This document shows, piece after piece, positions 26,147 to 36,257 of a stretch of DNA of 64,000 nt (position 1 is its first letter; each line of letters opens with the position of its first letter). The stretch comes from JAGSOU01 sp049974865 (GTDB lineage: Bacteria; Pseudomonadota; Alphaproteobacteria; Rhodobacterales; Rhodobacteraceae): contig JBNGCX010000005.1 of assembly GCA_049974865.1 (NCBI GenBank), positions 1-64,000 of the forward strand, read 5' to 3'. Under the pieces are notes generated by a model, which made no database searches, was not told the DNA's origin, and saw only the letters and a list, made by a program, of their open reading frames with translations. Both the position numbers and the translations under genes were made by a program.

Positions 26147-27046
26147 ATGCAGCAGGCCTCCCTCTTCCGAACCCTCGGCCAGACCCTCGAACGGCGGCTT
26201 CCGCTGCTCGTCGTCTCGCCGCTTTTCGCGCTGAGCCTGTTCTTCGTCTACGGGTTCATCCTCTGGACGGCCTATATCTCGATGACCAAGTCGGGCGTGA
26301 TGCCGGTCTACACCTTCGACGGGCTGGCGCAGTACGAACGCCTCTGGGACACGCCGCGCTGGTACGTGGCGCTGAAGAACCTGTTCATCTTCTCGTCGCT
26401 CTTCATCGCGATCAGCATGGCCATCGGCATCCTGCTGGCGATCCTGCTGGATCAGCATATCCGGCTGGAGGGAATGATCCGCACCATCTATCTCTACCCG
26501 ATGGCGCTGTCCTTCATCGTCACCGGCACGGTCTGGAAATGGATCCTCAACCCCGGCCTGGGGATCGAGCGGCTGGTGCGGCAGGCGGGGTTCGAGAATT
26601 TCACCTTCGACTGGCTGGTGAACTCGGATTACGCGATCTACACCATCGTCATCGCCGCGGTCTGGCAATCCTCGGGCTACGCGATGGCGCTGTTCCTGGC
26701 CGGGCTGCGCTCGGTCGATGACGAGATCCTCAAGGCCGCGGCGATCGACGGCGCGCGGCCCTGGCGGGTGTATACCGGCATCGTGCTGCCCATGCTGCGG
26801 CCGGTGTTCCTCTCCACCGTCATCATCCTGGCCCACCTGGCGATCAAGAGCTTCGACCTGGTGGTCGCGCTGACCGGCGGCGGCCCCGGCTATGCCACGG
26901 ACATGCCCGCCACCTTCATGTATGCCTTCGCCTTCCAGCGCAGCGAGCTGGGCGTGGCCGCGGCCAGCGCGGTGATGATGCTGATGACCGTGACCGCGAT
27001 CATCGTGCCCTATCTCTATTCCGAACTGCGGGGGACCCGGAAATGA
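26147..27046 (+). CDS. Sugar ABC transporter permease (GtsB/UgpA type)
   Basis: First inner-membrane permease of the importer, 299 residues with six predicted spans. The EAA loop that contacts the ATPase is visible as LKAAAIDGARPWRVYTGIVLP (split near residues 197-217). The ATG at 26147 is chosen because the alternative GTG at 26117 lies inside a strong hairpin; no clear ribosome site precedes either. It overlaps the next permease gene by 4 bases (ATGA). Confidence 0.9.
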   Translation: MQQASLFRTLGQTLERRLPLLVVSPLFALSLFFVYGFILWTAYISMTKSGVMPVYTFDGLAQYERLWDTPRWYVALKNLFIFSSLFIAISMAIGILLAILLDQHIRLEGMIRTIYLYPMALSFIVTGTVWKWILNPGLGIERLVRQAGFENFTFDWLVNSDYAIYTIVIAAVWQSSGYAMALFLAGLRSVDDEILKAAAIDGARPWRVYTGIVLPMLRPVFLSTVIILAHLAIKSFDLVVALTGGGPGYATDMPATFMYAFAFQRSELGVAAASAVMMLMTVTAIIVPYLYSELRGTRK

Positions 27047-27936
27047 GGCAGCGCACCACATCGGGCATCGTCCGCCCCTCGGGCGCGGGCGCGGTGCTGC
27101 TGCGGGGGCTGCTGTTCGCCGTGCTGGCGCTGTTCTGCTTCTATTACCTGGTGCCGCTGTTCGTGATGGTCTCGACCTCGCTGAAATCGCTGGAGGAAAT
27201 CCGGGCGGGCACCTTCCTCAGCCTGCCGCGCGAGGTCACCTTCGGGGCCTGGGGCAAGGCGTGGAACGCCGCCTGCGTCGGCGTTCGCTGCAACGGGCTG
27301 GAGCCCTATGTCTGGAATTCTGTCCTGATGACGGTGCCGGCGGTGGCGATCTCGACCATGCTGGGCGCGCTGAACGGCTATGCCCTGACCAAGTGGCGGT
27401 TTCCCGGCGCCGACATCATCTTCGCGTTGATCCTGTTCGGGGCCTTCATCCCCTTCCAGGTGATCCTGCTGCCGATGGCGCGCACGCTGGGGCAGCTGGG
27501 GCTGGCGGGCTCGGTGCCGGGGCTGATCCTGGTGCACACGGTCTACGGGCTGGCCTTCACCACGCTGTTTTTCCGCAATTTCTTCGTCGGCGTGTCCGAC
27601 GGGATCATGCAGGCGGCCAAGGTGGACGGCGCGGGGTTCTTCGGCATCTTCTTCCGCATCGTGCTGCCGATGTCGCTGCCGGCGATCGTGGTCACGGTGA
27701 TCTGGCAGTTCACCCAGATCTGGAACGACTTTCTGTTCGGGGTGGCCTTCACCGTTGGGGACTCGAACCCTGTGACGGTCGCGCTGAACAACGTGGTGAA
27801 CACCTCGACAGGGGTGAAGGAATACAACGTGGACATGGCCGCGGCGATCATCGCCGGCCTTCCCACGCTTTTGGTTTACGTCGTCGCCGGCGCCTATTTC
27901 GTGCGCGGGCTGTCGGCCGGGGCGGTCAAGGGGTAG
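27043..27936 (+). CDS. Sugar ABC transporter permease (GtsC/UgpE type)
   Basis: Second permease, 297 residues and six predicted spans. The EAA loop reads MQAAKVDGAGFFGIFFRIV near residues 188-206, followed by a WNDFLFG segment typical of MalG-like permeases. It overlaps the first permease by 4 bases and is followed after 4 bases by the ATPase gene, so all four genes form one operon. Confidence 0.92.
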   Translation: MRQRTTSGIVRPSGAGAVLLRGLLFAVLALFCFYYLVPLFVMVSTSLKSLEEIRAGTFLSLPREVTFGAWGKAWNAACVGVRCNGLEPYVWNSVLMTVPAVAISTMLGALNGYALTKWRFPGADIIFALILFGAFIPFQVILLPMARTLGQLGLAGSVPGLILVHTVYGLAFTTLFFRNFFVGVSDGIMQAAKVDGAGFFGIFFRIVLPMSLPAIVVTVIWQFTQIWNDFLFGVAFTVGDSNPVTVALNNVVNTSTGVKEYNVDMAAAIIAGLPTLLVYVVAGAYFVRGLSAGAVKG

Positions 27937-27940
27937 CGGA

Positions 27941-29050
<1,110 letters not shown>

Positions 29051-29056
29051 CCCCGC

Positions 29057-29797
29057 TCAGCCCCCCGCGCCCAGGCGTTCGGCTGCGTCCTTCAGCAGGG
29101 CCTTGGCCCGCGCGATCAGGGCGTCGTCGAACCGGCTGAGCATCCCGAACGCGGACAGGGTCATCTGAACCCGTCCGTCGCCGCCCACCACCGGCACCGC
29201 CACCGCGCCGATATCCGGCTCGTTATCGCCGTCGTTCACCGCAAACCCCGCCGCGCGGATCCGGGCGAGGTCCTGTTCCAGCCGGTCCATCCCGGCCGCG
29301 TCGGGCGCCTGGCCGGGATGGGCGCGGAACCATGCCCGGCGCTCAACCTGACCCATCATGGCCAGCCACAGCCGGCCCTGCGCGGTGGGCAGCATCGGCA
29401 GCACCGTGCCCACCTTGATATTGACCGAGATCGGCCGATCCGCCGTGGCCACGGCCATGCAGGTCGGGCCCTCGCGCCCCAGCCGGCAGGCCATGACCGA
29501 TTCATTCACCTGCTGGCTGATCCCCTCGATGACCGCCTGCACGCGGGCCGCCATCGGGTTCACCGCCTCGGCCATCCGGCCCAGACGCTCCAGCCGCGGG
29601 CCGAGGGTGAACCGCCCCCGCTGGCCGCTGACCAGGACGCCCGCCGCCTCCAGCGTCAGCAGGAAGCGGTGCGCGGTGGCCGTGTTCATCCCCAGCTCCG
29701 AGGCCACGACCGCCGCCGTGACCTCGTGGCGCTCGGGCGTGACCAGGTCGAGGATATCGAGGGCCTTGAGCACGGATGAATTCAGCGGCGTCGCCAT
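29057..29797 (-). CDS. IclR-family transcriptional regulator
   Basis: Predicted repressor or activator of 246 residues with an N-terminal winged helix (about residues 8-70, VLKALDILDLV through NTATAHRFLLTLEAAG) and a C-terminal IclR effector domain (80-245, with LPMLPTAQGRLWLA and the late AVPVVGGDGRV strand). The ATG at 29797 has GGAGCAG upstream; an extension to 29851 is not supported. It is divergent from the ThDP-enzyme gene and convergent with the sugar ABC operon, so the most likely target is the ThDP gene across the shared promoter. Confidence 0.88.
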   Translation of the reverse strand: MATPLNSSVLKALDILDLVTPERHEVTAAVVASELGMNTATAHRFLLTLEAAGVLVSGQRGRFTLGPRLERLGRMAEAVNPMAARVQAVIEGISQQVNESVMACRLGREGPTCMAVATADRPISVNIKVGTVLPMLPTAQGRLWLAMMGQVERRAWFRAHPGQAPDAAGMDRLEQDLARIRAAGFAVNDGDNEPDIGAVAVPVVGGDGRVQMTLSAFGMLSRFDDALIARAKALLKDAAERLGAGG

Positions 29798-29824
29798 GGT
29801 GTCTGCTCCGTCATGGGGGGCGGC

Positions 29825-29881
29825 TTGACAAGCGCAAGCCGCAACGTTCACAATTTAAGTTATTCGTCTCATTTTTTGAGA
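29825..29881 (+). promoter_or_regulatory. Promoter and candidate IclR operator for the ThDP-enzyme gene
   Basis: TTGACA at 29825-29830 is a perfect -35, followed after 18 bases by CACAAT at 29849-29854 as a possible -10. Just downstream, TCTCA-N5-TGAGA at 29867-29881 is a perfect short dyad next to the ribosome site at about 29886. A repressor bound there would block transcription. Assignment to the divergent IclR gene is inferred. Confidence 0.5.
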
Positions 29882-29899
29882 TCAAGGGAGGGGATGGGA

Positions 29900-31627
29900 A
29901 TGCCGGACGACAGCCGCGCGCAGGGAACGCTCACCGCCGGGGGCGCCATGTTCGGAAAGCTCAGGGCGCTGGGGGTGGAGTATGTCTTCACCAATTCCGG
30001 CACCGACTTTCCGCCCATCATCGAGGGGCTTATCGAGGCGCGCGACCGGGGGCTCGACCTGCCCACGCCCGTGACCGTCCCGCATGAGCACGCGGCGCTG
30101 GGCATGGCGCATGGCTACTACCAGATCTCGGGCCGCGCCCAGACGGTGATGCTGCACACCAATGTCGGGCTGTCGAACGGGGCCACGGGCGCGATAAACG
30201 CCTGGTGCGACCAGATCCCGATGATCCTGATGTCGGGCCGCACGCCGGTGACCGAAAAATCCCGCTTCGGCGCGCGCACCGTGCCCATCGGCTGGGGGCA
30301 GGAGATGTTCGACCAGACCGCCATGGTGCGCGAAACCACCAAGTGGGATTACGAGCTGCGCTTCCCCGAACAGGTGGCCGAGCTGTTCGACCGCGCTTGG
30401 GCGATCTCCAACTCCACGCCCAAGGGGCCGGTCTACCTGAGCCTGCCGCGCGAGGTGCTGTGCGAACAGACCCGGCCCGAGGGCCTCGACCAGCCCTCGT
30501 CGATGGTGCCGGTGACGACGGCGCCCGACCCGGCGGCGCTGGCCCGCGCGGCGGAACTGCTGGCAGGCGCCAAGGCGCCGCTGATCGTCAGCCAGCGCGG
30601 GGCGGGGTCGCCCGAGGCGTTCGCGGCGCTGTCGCAATTCGTCCAGGACTGGGCGATCCCGCTGTCGCATTACTGGGCCAACCAGCTGTCGATCCCCATG
30701 TCGCACCCGATGCAGGTCGGCGTGGCGCCCGAGGCGCTGCTGGCCGAGGCCGACGTGGTGCTGGTGATCAACTCGCTGGCGCCGTGGTGGCCCGACAAGG
30801 TCGCGCTGCGCGAGGATGCGACGGTGATCCAGATGGGGCCCGACCCGCTGTTTTCGCGCACGCCGGTGCGCAATTTCCCCGCCGACGTGACGCTGGCGGG
30901 CGAAACCGCCCCCACCCTGATGGCGCTGATCGCGGCGATGGCCGCCCTGCCCCGCGACGAGGCCGCCCTCGCCCCCCGGCGCGAAAAGATCGCCGCGTTG
31001 GCCGCTGCCGAGCGCCGGCGTGTGACCGAACTGGCCGAGCGTGGCTGCGCATCGCCGATGAGCAAGGACTGGGTCAGCCTTTGCCTCGGGCGCGCGATCA
31101 AGGGGCGCAAGGCCAGCGTGTTTCACGAGCTTGGCTGCCCGCTCTCGCCGCTCGACCTGGAGGATCACAACAGCTATTTCCAGGAGCCGCATTCGGGCGG
31201 CCTGGGCTGGGGGCTGCCGGCGGCGCTGGGGGCGCAGTTGGCCGACCGCGAGCGGCTGGTCTTCGCCACCATGGGCGACGGCAGCTACATGTTCGCCAAC
31301 CCCACCGCCTGCCACCAGGTGGCCGAGGCGCTGGAGCTGCCGGTGATCACCCTGGTCCTGAACAACGAGGAATGGGGCGCGGTGCGCCATTCCGTCGAAG
31401 GGCTCTACAAGGGCGGGCGCGCTGCGAAATCGAACGACGTGCCGCTGACCTCGCTGCGGCCCAGCCCCGATTTCACCCTTACCGCCGAGGCCAGCCGCGC
31501 CTATACCGAGACGGTGACCGACGGCCGCGACCTGCCCGCCGCGCTGGACCGTGCGATCAAGGTCGCGACCGAGGAACGGCGGCAGGTGCTGCTGAACATC
31601 GCCATCGCGCGGGTCGGCCCGGGCTGA
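29900..31627 (+). CDS. Thiamine diphosphate-dependent enzyme (acetolactate synthase-like)
   Basis: ThDP enzyme of 575 residues with the three-domain layout of the acetolactate synthase / benzoylformate decarboxylase superfamily. The activating glutamate is Glu63 in VPHEHAALGMAHGY. The cofactor motif runs from GDGS (459-462) to NN (488-489), with the usual spacing of about 30 residues. The ATG at 29900 is chosen because GGGAGG ends 8 bases upstream; an ATG 6 bases earlier is too close to it. The substrate is unknown: 2-keto acid decarboxylation or carboligation are both possible. There is no small regulatory subunit beside it, so biosynthetic acetolactate synthase is unlikely. It converges with the enoyl-CoA hydratase gene. 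Confidence 0.8.
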   Translation: MPDDSRAQGTLTAGGAMFGKLRALGVEYVFTNSGTDFPPIIEGLIEARDRGLDLPTPVTVPHEHAALGMAHGYYQISGRAQTVMLHTNVGLSNGATGAINAWCDQIPMILMSGRTPVTEKSRFGARTVPIGWGQEMFDQTAMVRETTKWDYELRFPEQVAELFDRAWAISNSTPKGPVYLSLPREVLCEQTRPEGLDQPSSMVPVTTAPDPAALARAAELLAGAKAPLIVSQRGAGSPEAFAALSQFVQDWAIPLSHYWANQLSIPMSHPMQVGVAPEALLAEADVVLVINSLAPWWPDKVALREDATVIQMGPDPLFSRTPVRNFPADVTLAGETAPTLMALIAAMAALPRDEAALAPRREKIAALAAAERRRVTELAERGCASPMSKDWVSLCLGRAIKGRKASVFHELGCPLSPLDLEDHNSYFQEPHSGGLGWGLPAALGAQLADRERLVFATMGDGSYMFANPTACHQVAEALELPVITLVLNNEEWGAVRHSVEGLYKGGRAAKSNDVPLTSLRPSPDFTLTAEASRAYTETVTDGRDLPAALDRAIKVATEERRQVLLNIAIARVGPG

Positions 31628-31633
31628 GGGCGC

Positions 31634-32395
31634 TCAGAAATCCTTGAGCCGGCGGGTGGTTTCGGGGTCGAGGAAGCCGGCCACGGTGGCGTCGGTCTCC
31701 AGCTGCAGGGCGCGGTGCAGGTCGGGCAGCGCGGCGCTGTTCAGCACCCGCTTCATGGCGCGCACGGACAGGGCCGGCAGGTCTGCCAGCCGCTGCGCCG
31801 TTTCGGCCGCGCGGTCCATCAGCCGGGCATCCTCGACCACCTTCCACGCCAGGCCGATCTCGCCCAGTTCGCGCGCCTCGTAGCGCTCGCCGAAGAACAG
31901 CATCTCGCGCGCCTTGTTCAGCCCCACCAGCGCGGGCAGCAGCGCGGTCACGCCGCCGGTGACGAACAGGTTCAGCGACACTTCGGGGAAGAATCCCTTG
32001 GCGCTTTCGGCCCAGATCGGGAAATCGCAGTTGATCGCCCATTCAAAGCCGCCGCCGACCGCCCAGCCGTTGATCGCGCCGACCACGGGCTTGGGCCCCA
32101 AGGCGATCGCGTGGGTCGCCCGCTGGATGGCGAGGACGAGGTCGCGGGCCTCCTCCTCTGTTTCGGGATGCACATGCGCGTGCCGGTCGTCCCCGGCGCA
32201 GAAGGCCTTGCCCGCCCCGGTCAGGATGATCGCGCGCGTGTCCGCGTCGGCATTGGCGTCGGCGAAGGCGCGGGCCACGTCGTCGATCAACTGCCGGTTC
32301 ATTGCGTTCAGGCTGCCCGGACGGTTCAGCGTGATGGTGCGCACGCCCTTGTCGCCCAGCGAACTGAGCACGGTTTCATAGGTGAAATCGGTCAT
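31634..32395 (-). CDS. Enoyl-CoA hydratase/isomerase family protein
   Basis: Crotonase-fold enzyme of 253 residues. Both acid-base glutamates of true hydratases are present: Glu118 in GGGFEWA and Glu138 in FFPEVSL, and the oxyanion-hole segments AFCAGDD (65-70) and NGWAVGGG (109-116) can be read. The ATG at 32395 overlaps the end of the CoA-ligase gene by 4 bases; the 52-residue upstream extension is rejected. It is the last gene of the tetR-ligase-hydratase operon. The specific acyl-CoA is unknown. Confidence 0.88.
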   Translation of the reverse strand: MTDFTYETVLSSLGDKGVRTITLNRPGSLNAMNRQLIDDVARAFADANADADTRAIILTGAGKAFCAGDDRHAHVHPETEEEARDLVLAIQRATHAIALGPKPVVGAINGWAVGGGFEWAINCDFPIWAESAKGFFPEVSLNLFVTGGVTALLPALVGLNKAREMLFFGERYEARELGEIGLAWKVVEDARLMDRAAETAQRLADLPALSVRAMKRVLNSAALPDLHRALQLETDATVAGFLDPETTRRLKDF

Positions 32396-33696
32396 TGATA
32401 CCCCCTGATGACACGCCGGGTCTTGCCCTCGGTCCGCGGCAGGCTGCCCGGCGGTTGCAGCGTGACCCGGGCGCTGGCCCCCAGCTTGGCCTTGATCGCC
32501 GCCTCGACGCGCTGCGCCAGGGCCGGCCCCGCCGCCGCCCCCTCGGCGCATTCGGCGATGACGGGCAGGGTGTCATGCGGCGGCGGCGTGTCGAGCTGGA
32601 TGCGGTATTCGCCCGACAGCTCCGGGAATTCGTTGATCACCGCGGCCACCATCGTGGGGAACATGTTCAGCCCGCGGACCACCACCATGTCGTCGGACCG
32701 CCCGACCACGGCAAAGCGGAAACCGGTGCGCCCGCAGCGGCAGGGCTCGGTCGCCGCCACCCGGATGATGTCCCCGGTGCGAAAGCGCACCAGCGGCTGG
32801 CAGTCGCGCACCAGGTGGGTCAGCACCAGCTCGCCGCTCTGCCCGGCCTCGAACGGCAGCGGCGCGCCGGTATCGGGGTCGATCAGCTCGGGGTACAGCA
32901 CGTCGGCGGCCATGAAATGCAGATGCGTGTCATGCGGGCATTCGGCGGCGAAGTTGGAAAAGACATCGGACACGCCGTAGTTGGCATTGCGCGGCTCCAT
33001 CCCCCAGGTCTCGCGCAGGCGGGCGCGGAAAGCCGGATCGTCGAGCCCCGGCTCGCCCCCGAACAGGCCCAGCCGCAGGCCCAGGTCGCGCGGCGCCAGC
33101 CCCGGGAATTTCTCGGCGATCACGCGCTCCAGCACCGCCGGGTAGGACGGGGTGCAGGAAATCGCGGTGATCCCGACCTCCTGAATGGTGCGCACCAGCA
33201 GCTCGGTCGAGCCGACGCCGAAGGGCACCACCAGCGCGCCGGTGGCCTCCAGCGTCAGGTGGTCGGTCAGGCCGCCCATCCACATCTGGTAGTTCAGGCA
33301 ATGCACCACCGTGTCGTCGGGGCCCAGCCCGGCGGCGCTGTGGCAGCGCCCGCCGACCTCTTGCGTGATCTGCGTGTCGCGGGCCGACAGCGCCAGGTTC
33401 ATCGCCTGCCCCGTGGTGCCCGAGGTCCGGTGCAGGCGGTTGGCCACGCTGCGCGGCGCGGCGAGGTAGTCGCCGAAGGGCGGGTGTTCGGCCTGCGACA
33501 GGCGCAGCTGCGCCTTGTCCGACAGCGGCAAGTCGGGCAGGTCGCGCAGTGTTCCGGGCGGCATGCGCCCCTGCCAAAGGGCTTGGTAGAAGGGCGAGCT
33601 GTCCGCCACATAGGCGCGCTGGCGCTGCCAGGCATCCTCGATATGGGGGTGCAGCTCTGCCGCTGGCCGCCGGTCGGCGTCTTTCAGGGTGCTCAT
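32392..33696 (-). CDS. AMP-forming acyl-CoA ligase (phenylacetate-CoA ligase family)
   Basis: Adenylate-forming enzyme that would activate a carboxylic acid to its CoA thioester. The 434-residue size and sequence fit the PaaK-like branch: the phosphate loop TSGTTG is at residues 91-96, the LGLFGGEPG segment near 215, the YGVSDVF motif near 240, RTGD near 302 and the C-terminal SLPRTEGKTRRV hinge/lysine region. A cysteine pair (PCRCGRTG near 315) is also seen in PaaK-like ligases. It overlaps both neighbours by 4 bases. The acid substrate is not known; an aryl or branched acid is plausible. Confidence 0.85.
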   Translation of the reverse strand: MSTLKDADRRPAAELHPHIEDAWQRQRAYVADSSPFYQALWQGRMPPGTLRDLPDLPLSDKAQLRLSQAEHPPFGDYLAAPRSVANRLHRTSGTTGQAMNLALSARDTQITQEVGGRCHSAAGLGPDDTVVHCLNYQMWMGGLTDHLTLEATGALVVPFGVGSTELLVRTIQEVGITAISCTPSYPAVLERVIAEKFPGLAPRDLGLRLGLFGGEPGLDDPAFRARLRETWGMEPRNANYGVSDVFSNFAAECPHDTHLHFMAADVLYPELIDPDTGAPLPFEAGQSGELVLTHLVRDCQPLVRFRTGDIIRVAATEPCRCGRTGFRFAVVGRSDDMVVVRGLNMFPTMVAAVINEFPELSGEYRIQLDTPPPHDTLPVIAECAEGAAAGPALAQRVEAAIKAKLGASARVTLQPPGSLPRTEGKTRRVIRGYQ

Positions 33697-34373
33697 ATCG
33701 CCATGCCCCGCTTCCAGATGAGGGTGAGTGTGTCCAGCACCGCCGCGCGGTCCTGCGAAATGGCGGTCAGCGCCGGGTCCTCGGACAGCAGAAGGCCCGA
33801 GAGATACTGGTCCACCATGCCGCCGAGCGCGTAGGCCCGGCGCAGCAACTCGTCGCGCGGCACGGCGTCCGCCCGCCCCTCGCGCCGCAGCCGCCGCTGG
33901 ATCGAGGTGACCACGGCGTCCAGCCAGTCGCGGTTCAGCCGGTGGAACGCCTCTTTCGCCTCGGGGAAACTGTCGAGGTGATGCACAAGGCAGCGCATCA
34001 GCCCGCGGTTTTTCCGGAACAGCTCGTAATAGGCGGTGGTGGCCGCACGGTCCGGGTCATCCGCCCCGGCCCGGCTGGCCGCGCGCATGGTGGTCTGCAG
34101 GAAGCCGACGAAACCGATCAGCAGCTCTTCGAGCAGCGCGGTGCGGTCGGCGAAATAAATGTAGAAGGTGCCGTTCGAAATCCCGGCGTTCTCGCAGATC
34201 GCGGCCACGGTCAGCTCCTGCGGGCCCGTGCCTTCCAGCACGGCACAGGCCGCTTTCTGGATCTGAGCCCGGGTGCGTTCACCCTTGGGCCGCCCCTGGC
34301 TGCGGGCGACGAGGGTTTCGGGGAAGGAGAAGACCTGATCCTCGGTCGATGACAGGGCGCGGGCCGGTTCCAT
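33693..34373 (-). CDS. TetR-family regulator of the CoA-ligase/hydratase operon
   Basis: Repressor-type regulator of 226 residues. The TetR helix-turn-helix spans about residues 30-80 (RAQIQKAACAVLEG through ISNGTFYIYFADRTALLEE), and the rest is an all-helical ligand domain. The ATG at 34373 has AGGAG upstream; the 52-residue extension lacks support. It is the first gene of its operon and overlaps the ligase gene by 4 bases. A perfect 16-bp palindrome 16 bases ahead of the start is the probable operator, shared with the divergent acyl-CoA dehydrogenase gene. An acyl-CoA or the free acid is a likely inducer. Confidence 0.88.
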   Translation of the reverse strand: MEPARALSSTEDQVFSFPETLVARSQGRPKGERTRAQIQKAACAVLEGTGPQELTVAAICENAGISNGTFYIYFADRTALLEELLIGFVGFLQTTMRAASRAGADDPDRAATTAYYELFRKNRGLMRCLVHHLDSFPEAKEAFHRLNRDWLDAVVTSIQRRLRREGRADAVPRDELLRRAYALGGMVDQYLSGLLLSEDPALTAISQDRAAVLDTLTLIWKRGMAI

Positions 34374-34389
34374 GCGGGCTCCTGAAATA

Positions 34390-34405
34390 AAACTGACGTC
34401 AGTTT
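34390..34405. promoter_or_regulatory. Perfect 16-bp palindrome, candidate TetR operator
   Basis: AAACTGAC followed directly by GTCAGTTT is a perfect palindrome in the divergent promoter between tetR (start 34373, minus) and the AidB-like gene (start 34574, plus). Its place close to the tetR start fits autorepression. Confidence 0.75.
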
Positions 34406-34573
34406 CATATTTGGATTCCACGATTCTGTCAAAGCCGGGTTTTTCGCCCCTTTCGGCGCCGGTCCCGTGCCCTGTTACGCCACGACACGCAAAGACCGGC
34501 TTGGCAATACGGGGCCGCTTGCCCGACACTGGAGTGGACGGCCGCGCCCGCCGACGATGAACGGAGAGGCCCG

Positions 34574-36199
34574 ATGACCACCGCCCCCCGTGCCGACCTC
34601 GGCACCCATGACGTGCACAACCAGCCGCTCGACCGGGGCGACGCTGACCTGTGGCAAGGCGATCCCGTGCTGCGCGAAGCGGTCGCGCGCGAAGGCGGAC
34701 AGGTGGAACCGCTGGCGGCCTACGGCAAGGCGCTTGGACGCGCGGAGATGCGCGAGGCGGGGCGCGAGGCCAACCGCTGCCCGCCCGAACTGCGCCTTTT
34801 CGACCGCGGCGGACGGCGCCTCGACGAGGTGCGGTTTCACCCCGCCTATCACCGATTCATGGAGGCCGGGATTTCCGCCGGTTACGCCGCCCTCGCCTGG
34901 GAGGGCGCGGCGGGCGGCCACGTGAGCCATGCGGCGATGGTCTACCTCGCCAGCCAGGTCGAGCCGGGCCATTGCTGCCCGCTGACCATGACCTATGCCG
35001 GCGCCCCCGTCCTGGCCGGCGCCGGGGGCGCCGCGGCGGGCTGGCACGGCAAGCTGCTGTCGCGCGACTACGACCCGTCGACGCGGCCCGTGGGCGCGAA
35101 AAAGGGCGCGACGCTGGGCATGGCGATGACCGAGAAACAGGGCGGCTCGGACGTGCGGGCCAACACCACGCGGGCCGAGCCGGACGGCGACGCCTGGCGG
35201 CTGACCGGGCATAAATGGTTCTGCTCGGCACCGATGTCCGACGGTTTCCTGACGCTGGCGCAGGCGCCGGGCGGGCTGACCTGTTTCCTCGTCCCCAGGT
35301 GGCTGGAGGGCGAACGCAACGGCATCCGCATCCAGCGGCTGAAGGAAAAGCTGGGCAACCGCGCCAACGCCTCGGCCGAGATCGAGTACGACCGGGCGCT
35401 GGCCTACCAGGTCGGGGACGAGGGGCGCGGCGTCCGCACGATCATCCGGATGGTGCATCACACAAGGCTCGACACAGCGATGGCGCCGGCCGGGCTGATG
35501 CGGGCCGCGCTGGCCGAGGTCCATCACTGGGTCACCCATCGCAGCGCCTTCCAGAGACGGCTGATCGACCAGCCGCTGATGCGCGCGGTCCTGGCCGACC
35601 TGGCGCTGGACTGGGAGGGCGCGCTGGCACTGGGCCTGCGCGTGGCGCGGGCCTATGACGGCGCGGGCCAGCACGACCGCGCCTTTGCCCGGATCGGCGT
35701 GGCGCTGGCGAAATACCTGTCCAACAAGCTTTGCCCGCCGGTGGTGGCCGAGGCGATGGAGGCGCTGGGCGGCATGGGATATGTCGAGGACACGCCCCTG
35801 CCCCTGCTCTACCGCGAGGCGCCGCTGAACGGGATCTGGGAAGGCGCGGGCAATGTCATCTGCCTGGACATCCTGCGCAGCCTGGCGCGCGACGCGGCGG
35901 CGGGCGAGGCGCTGACCGCGGAAATCGCCGCCGCCTCGGGGGCCGACCGCCGCTTCGACGCCGCGCTGCAGGCCCACCGCGCGCGATGGCCCGGCCTGCC
36001 GCCCGAGGCCGAGGCCCGCTGGTTCGCGGAACGCTCGGCACTGCTGCTGACGGCCTCGATCCTGATCCGCCACGCCCCGCCCGAAGTGGCCGACGCCTTC
36101 GTCGCGACCCGGCTGTCGGGCGAACGGGGACGGTTCGCCGGGGCAATGGACGGGGCGGAGGTGGCGGGGATTCTGTCACGGCTGGCGGCCGAAGGATAA
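34574..36199 (+). CDS. aidB: AidB-like acyl-CoA dehydrogenase
   Basis: Flavoprotein of the acyl-CoA dehydrogenase superfamily, 541 residues, aligned along its whole length to AidB as recalled: NQPLDRGDADLW near residue 16, ANRCPPELRLFDRGGRRLDEVRFHP near 65-90 (written here in parts), GMAMTEKQGGSDVRANTTRAE near 175-195, and GHKWFCSAPMSD near 212. E. coli AidB is linked to alkylation stress and binds DNA through its C-terminal domain. Here the gene shares a TetR-controlled promoter with a CoA ligase and an enoyl-CoA hydratase, so a role in degrading an acyl-CoA is equally possible. The start has a usable ribosome site (GGAGAGG). Confidence 0.85.
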   Translation: MTTAPRADLGTHDVHNQPLDRGDADLWQGDPVLREAVAREGGQVEPLAAYGKALGRAEMREAGREANRCPPELRLFDRGGRRLDEVRFHPAYHRFMEAGISAGYAALAWEGAAGGHVSHAAMVYLASQVEPGHCCPLTMTYAGAPVLAGAGGAAAGWHGKLLSRDYDPSTRPVGAKKGATLGMAMTEKQGGSDVRANTTRAEPDGDAWRLTGHKWFCSAPMSDGFLTLAQAPGGLTCFLVPRWLEGERNGIRIQRLKEKLGNRANASAEIEYDRALAYQVGDEGRGVRTIIRMVHHTRLDTAMAPAGLMRAALAEVHHWVTHRSAFQRRLIDQPLMRAVLADLALDWEGALALGLRVARAYDGAGQHDRAFARIGVALAKYLSNKLCPPVVAEAMEALGGMGYVEDTPLPLLYREAPLNGIWEGAGNVICLDILRSLARDAAAGEALTAEIAAASGADRRFDAALQAHRARWPGLPPEAEARWFAERSALLLTASILIRHAPPEVADAFVATRLSGERGRFAGAMDGAEVAGILSRLAAEG

Positions 36200-36257
36200 C
36201 CCGCGCCGGAGGCAAGCACCGCCCGTCCCGGTGGAAAGCTGCGCGGGCCCCGGCCGT

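Noticed and set aside
36200..36257. Terminator between the AidB-like and hydrolase genes
   Set aside because: The inverted repeat CCCGCGC/GCGCGGG has a loop of over 30 bases with only a short inner stem, too weak to list as a feature.
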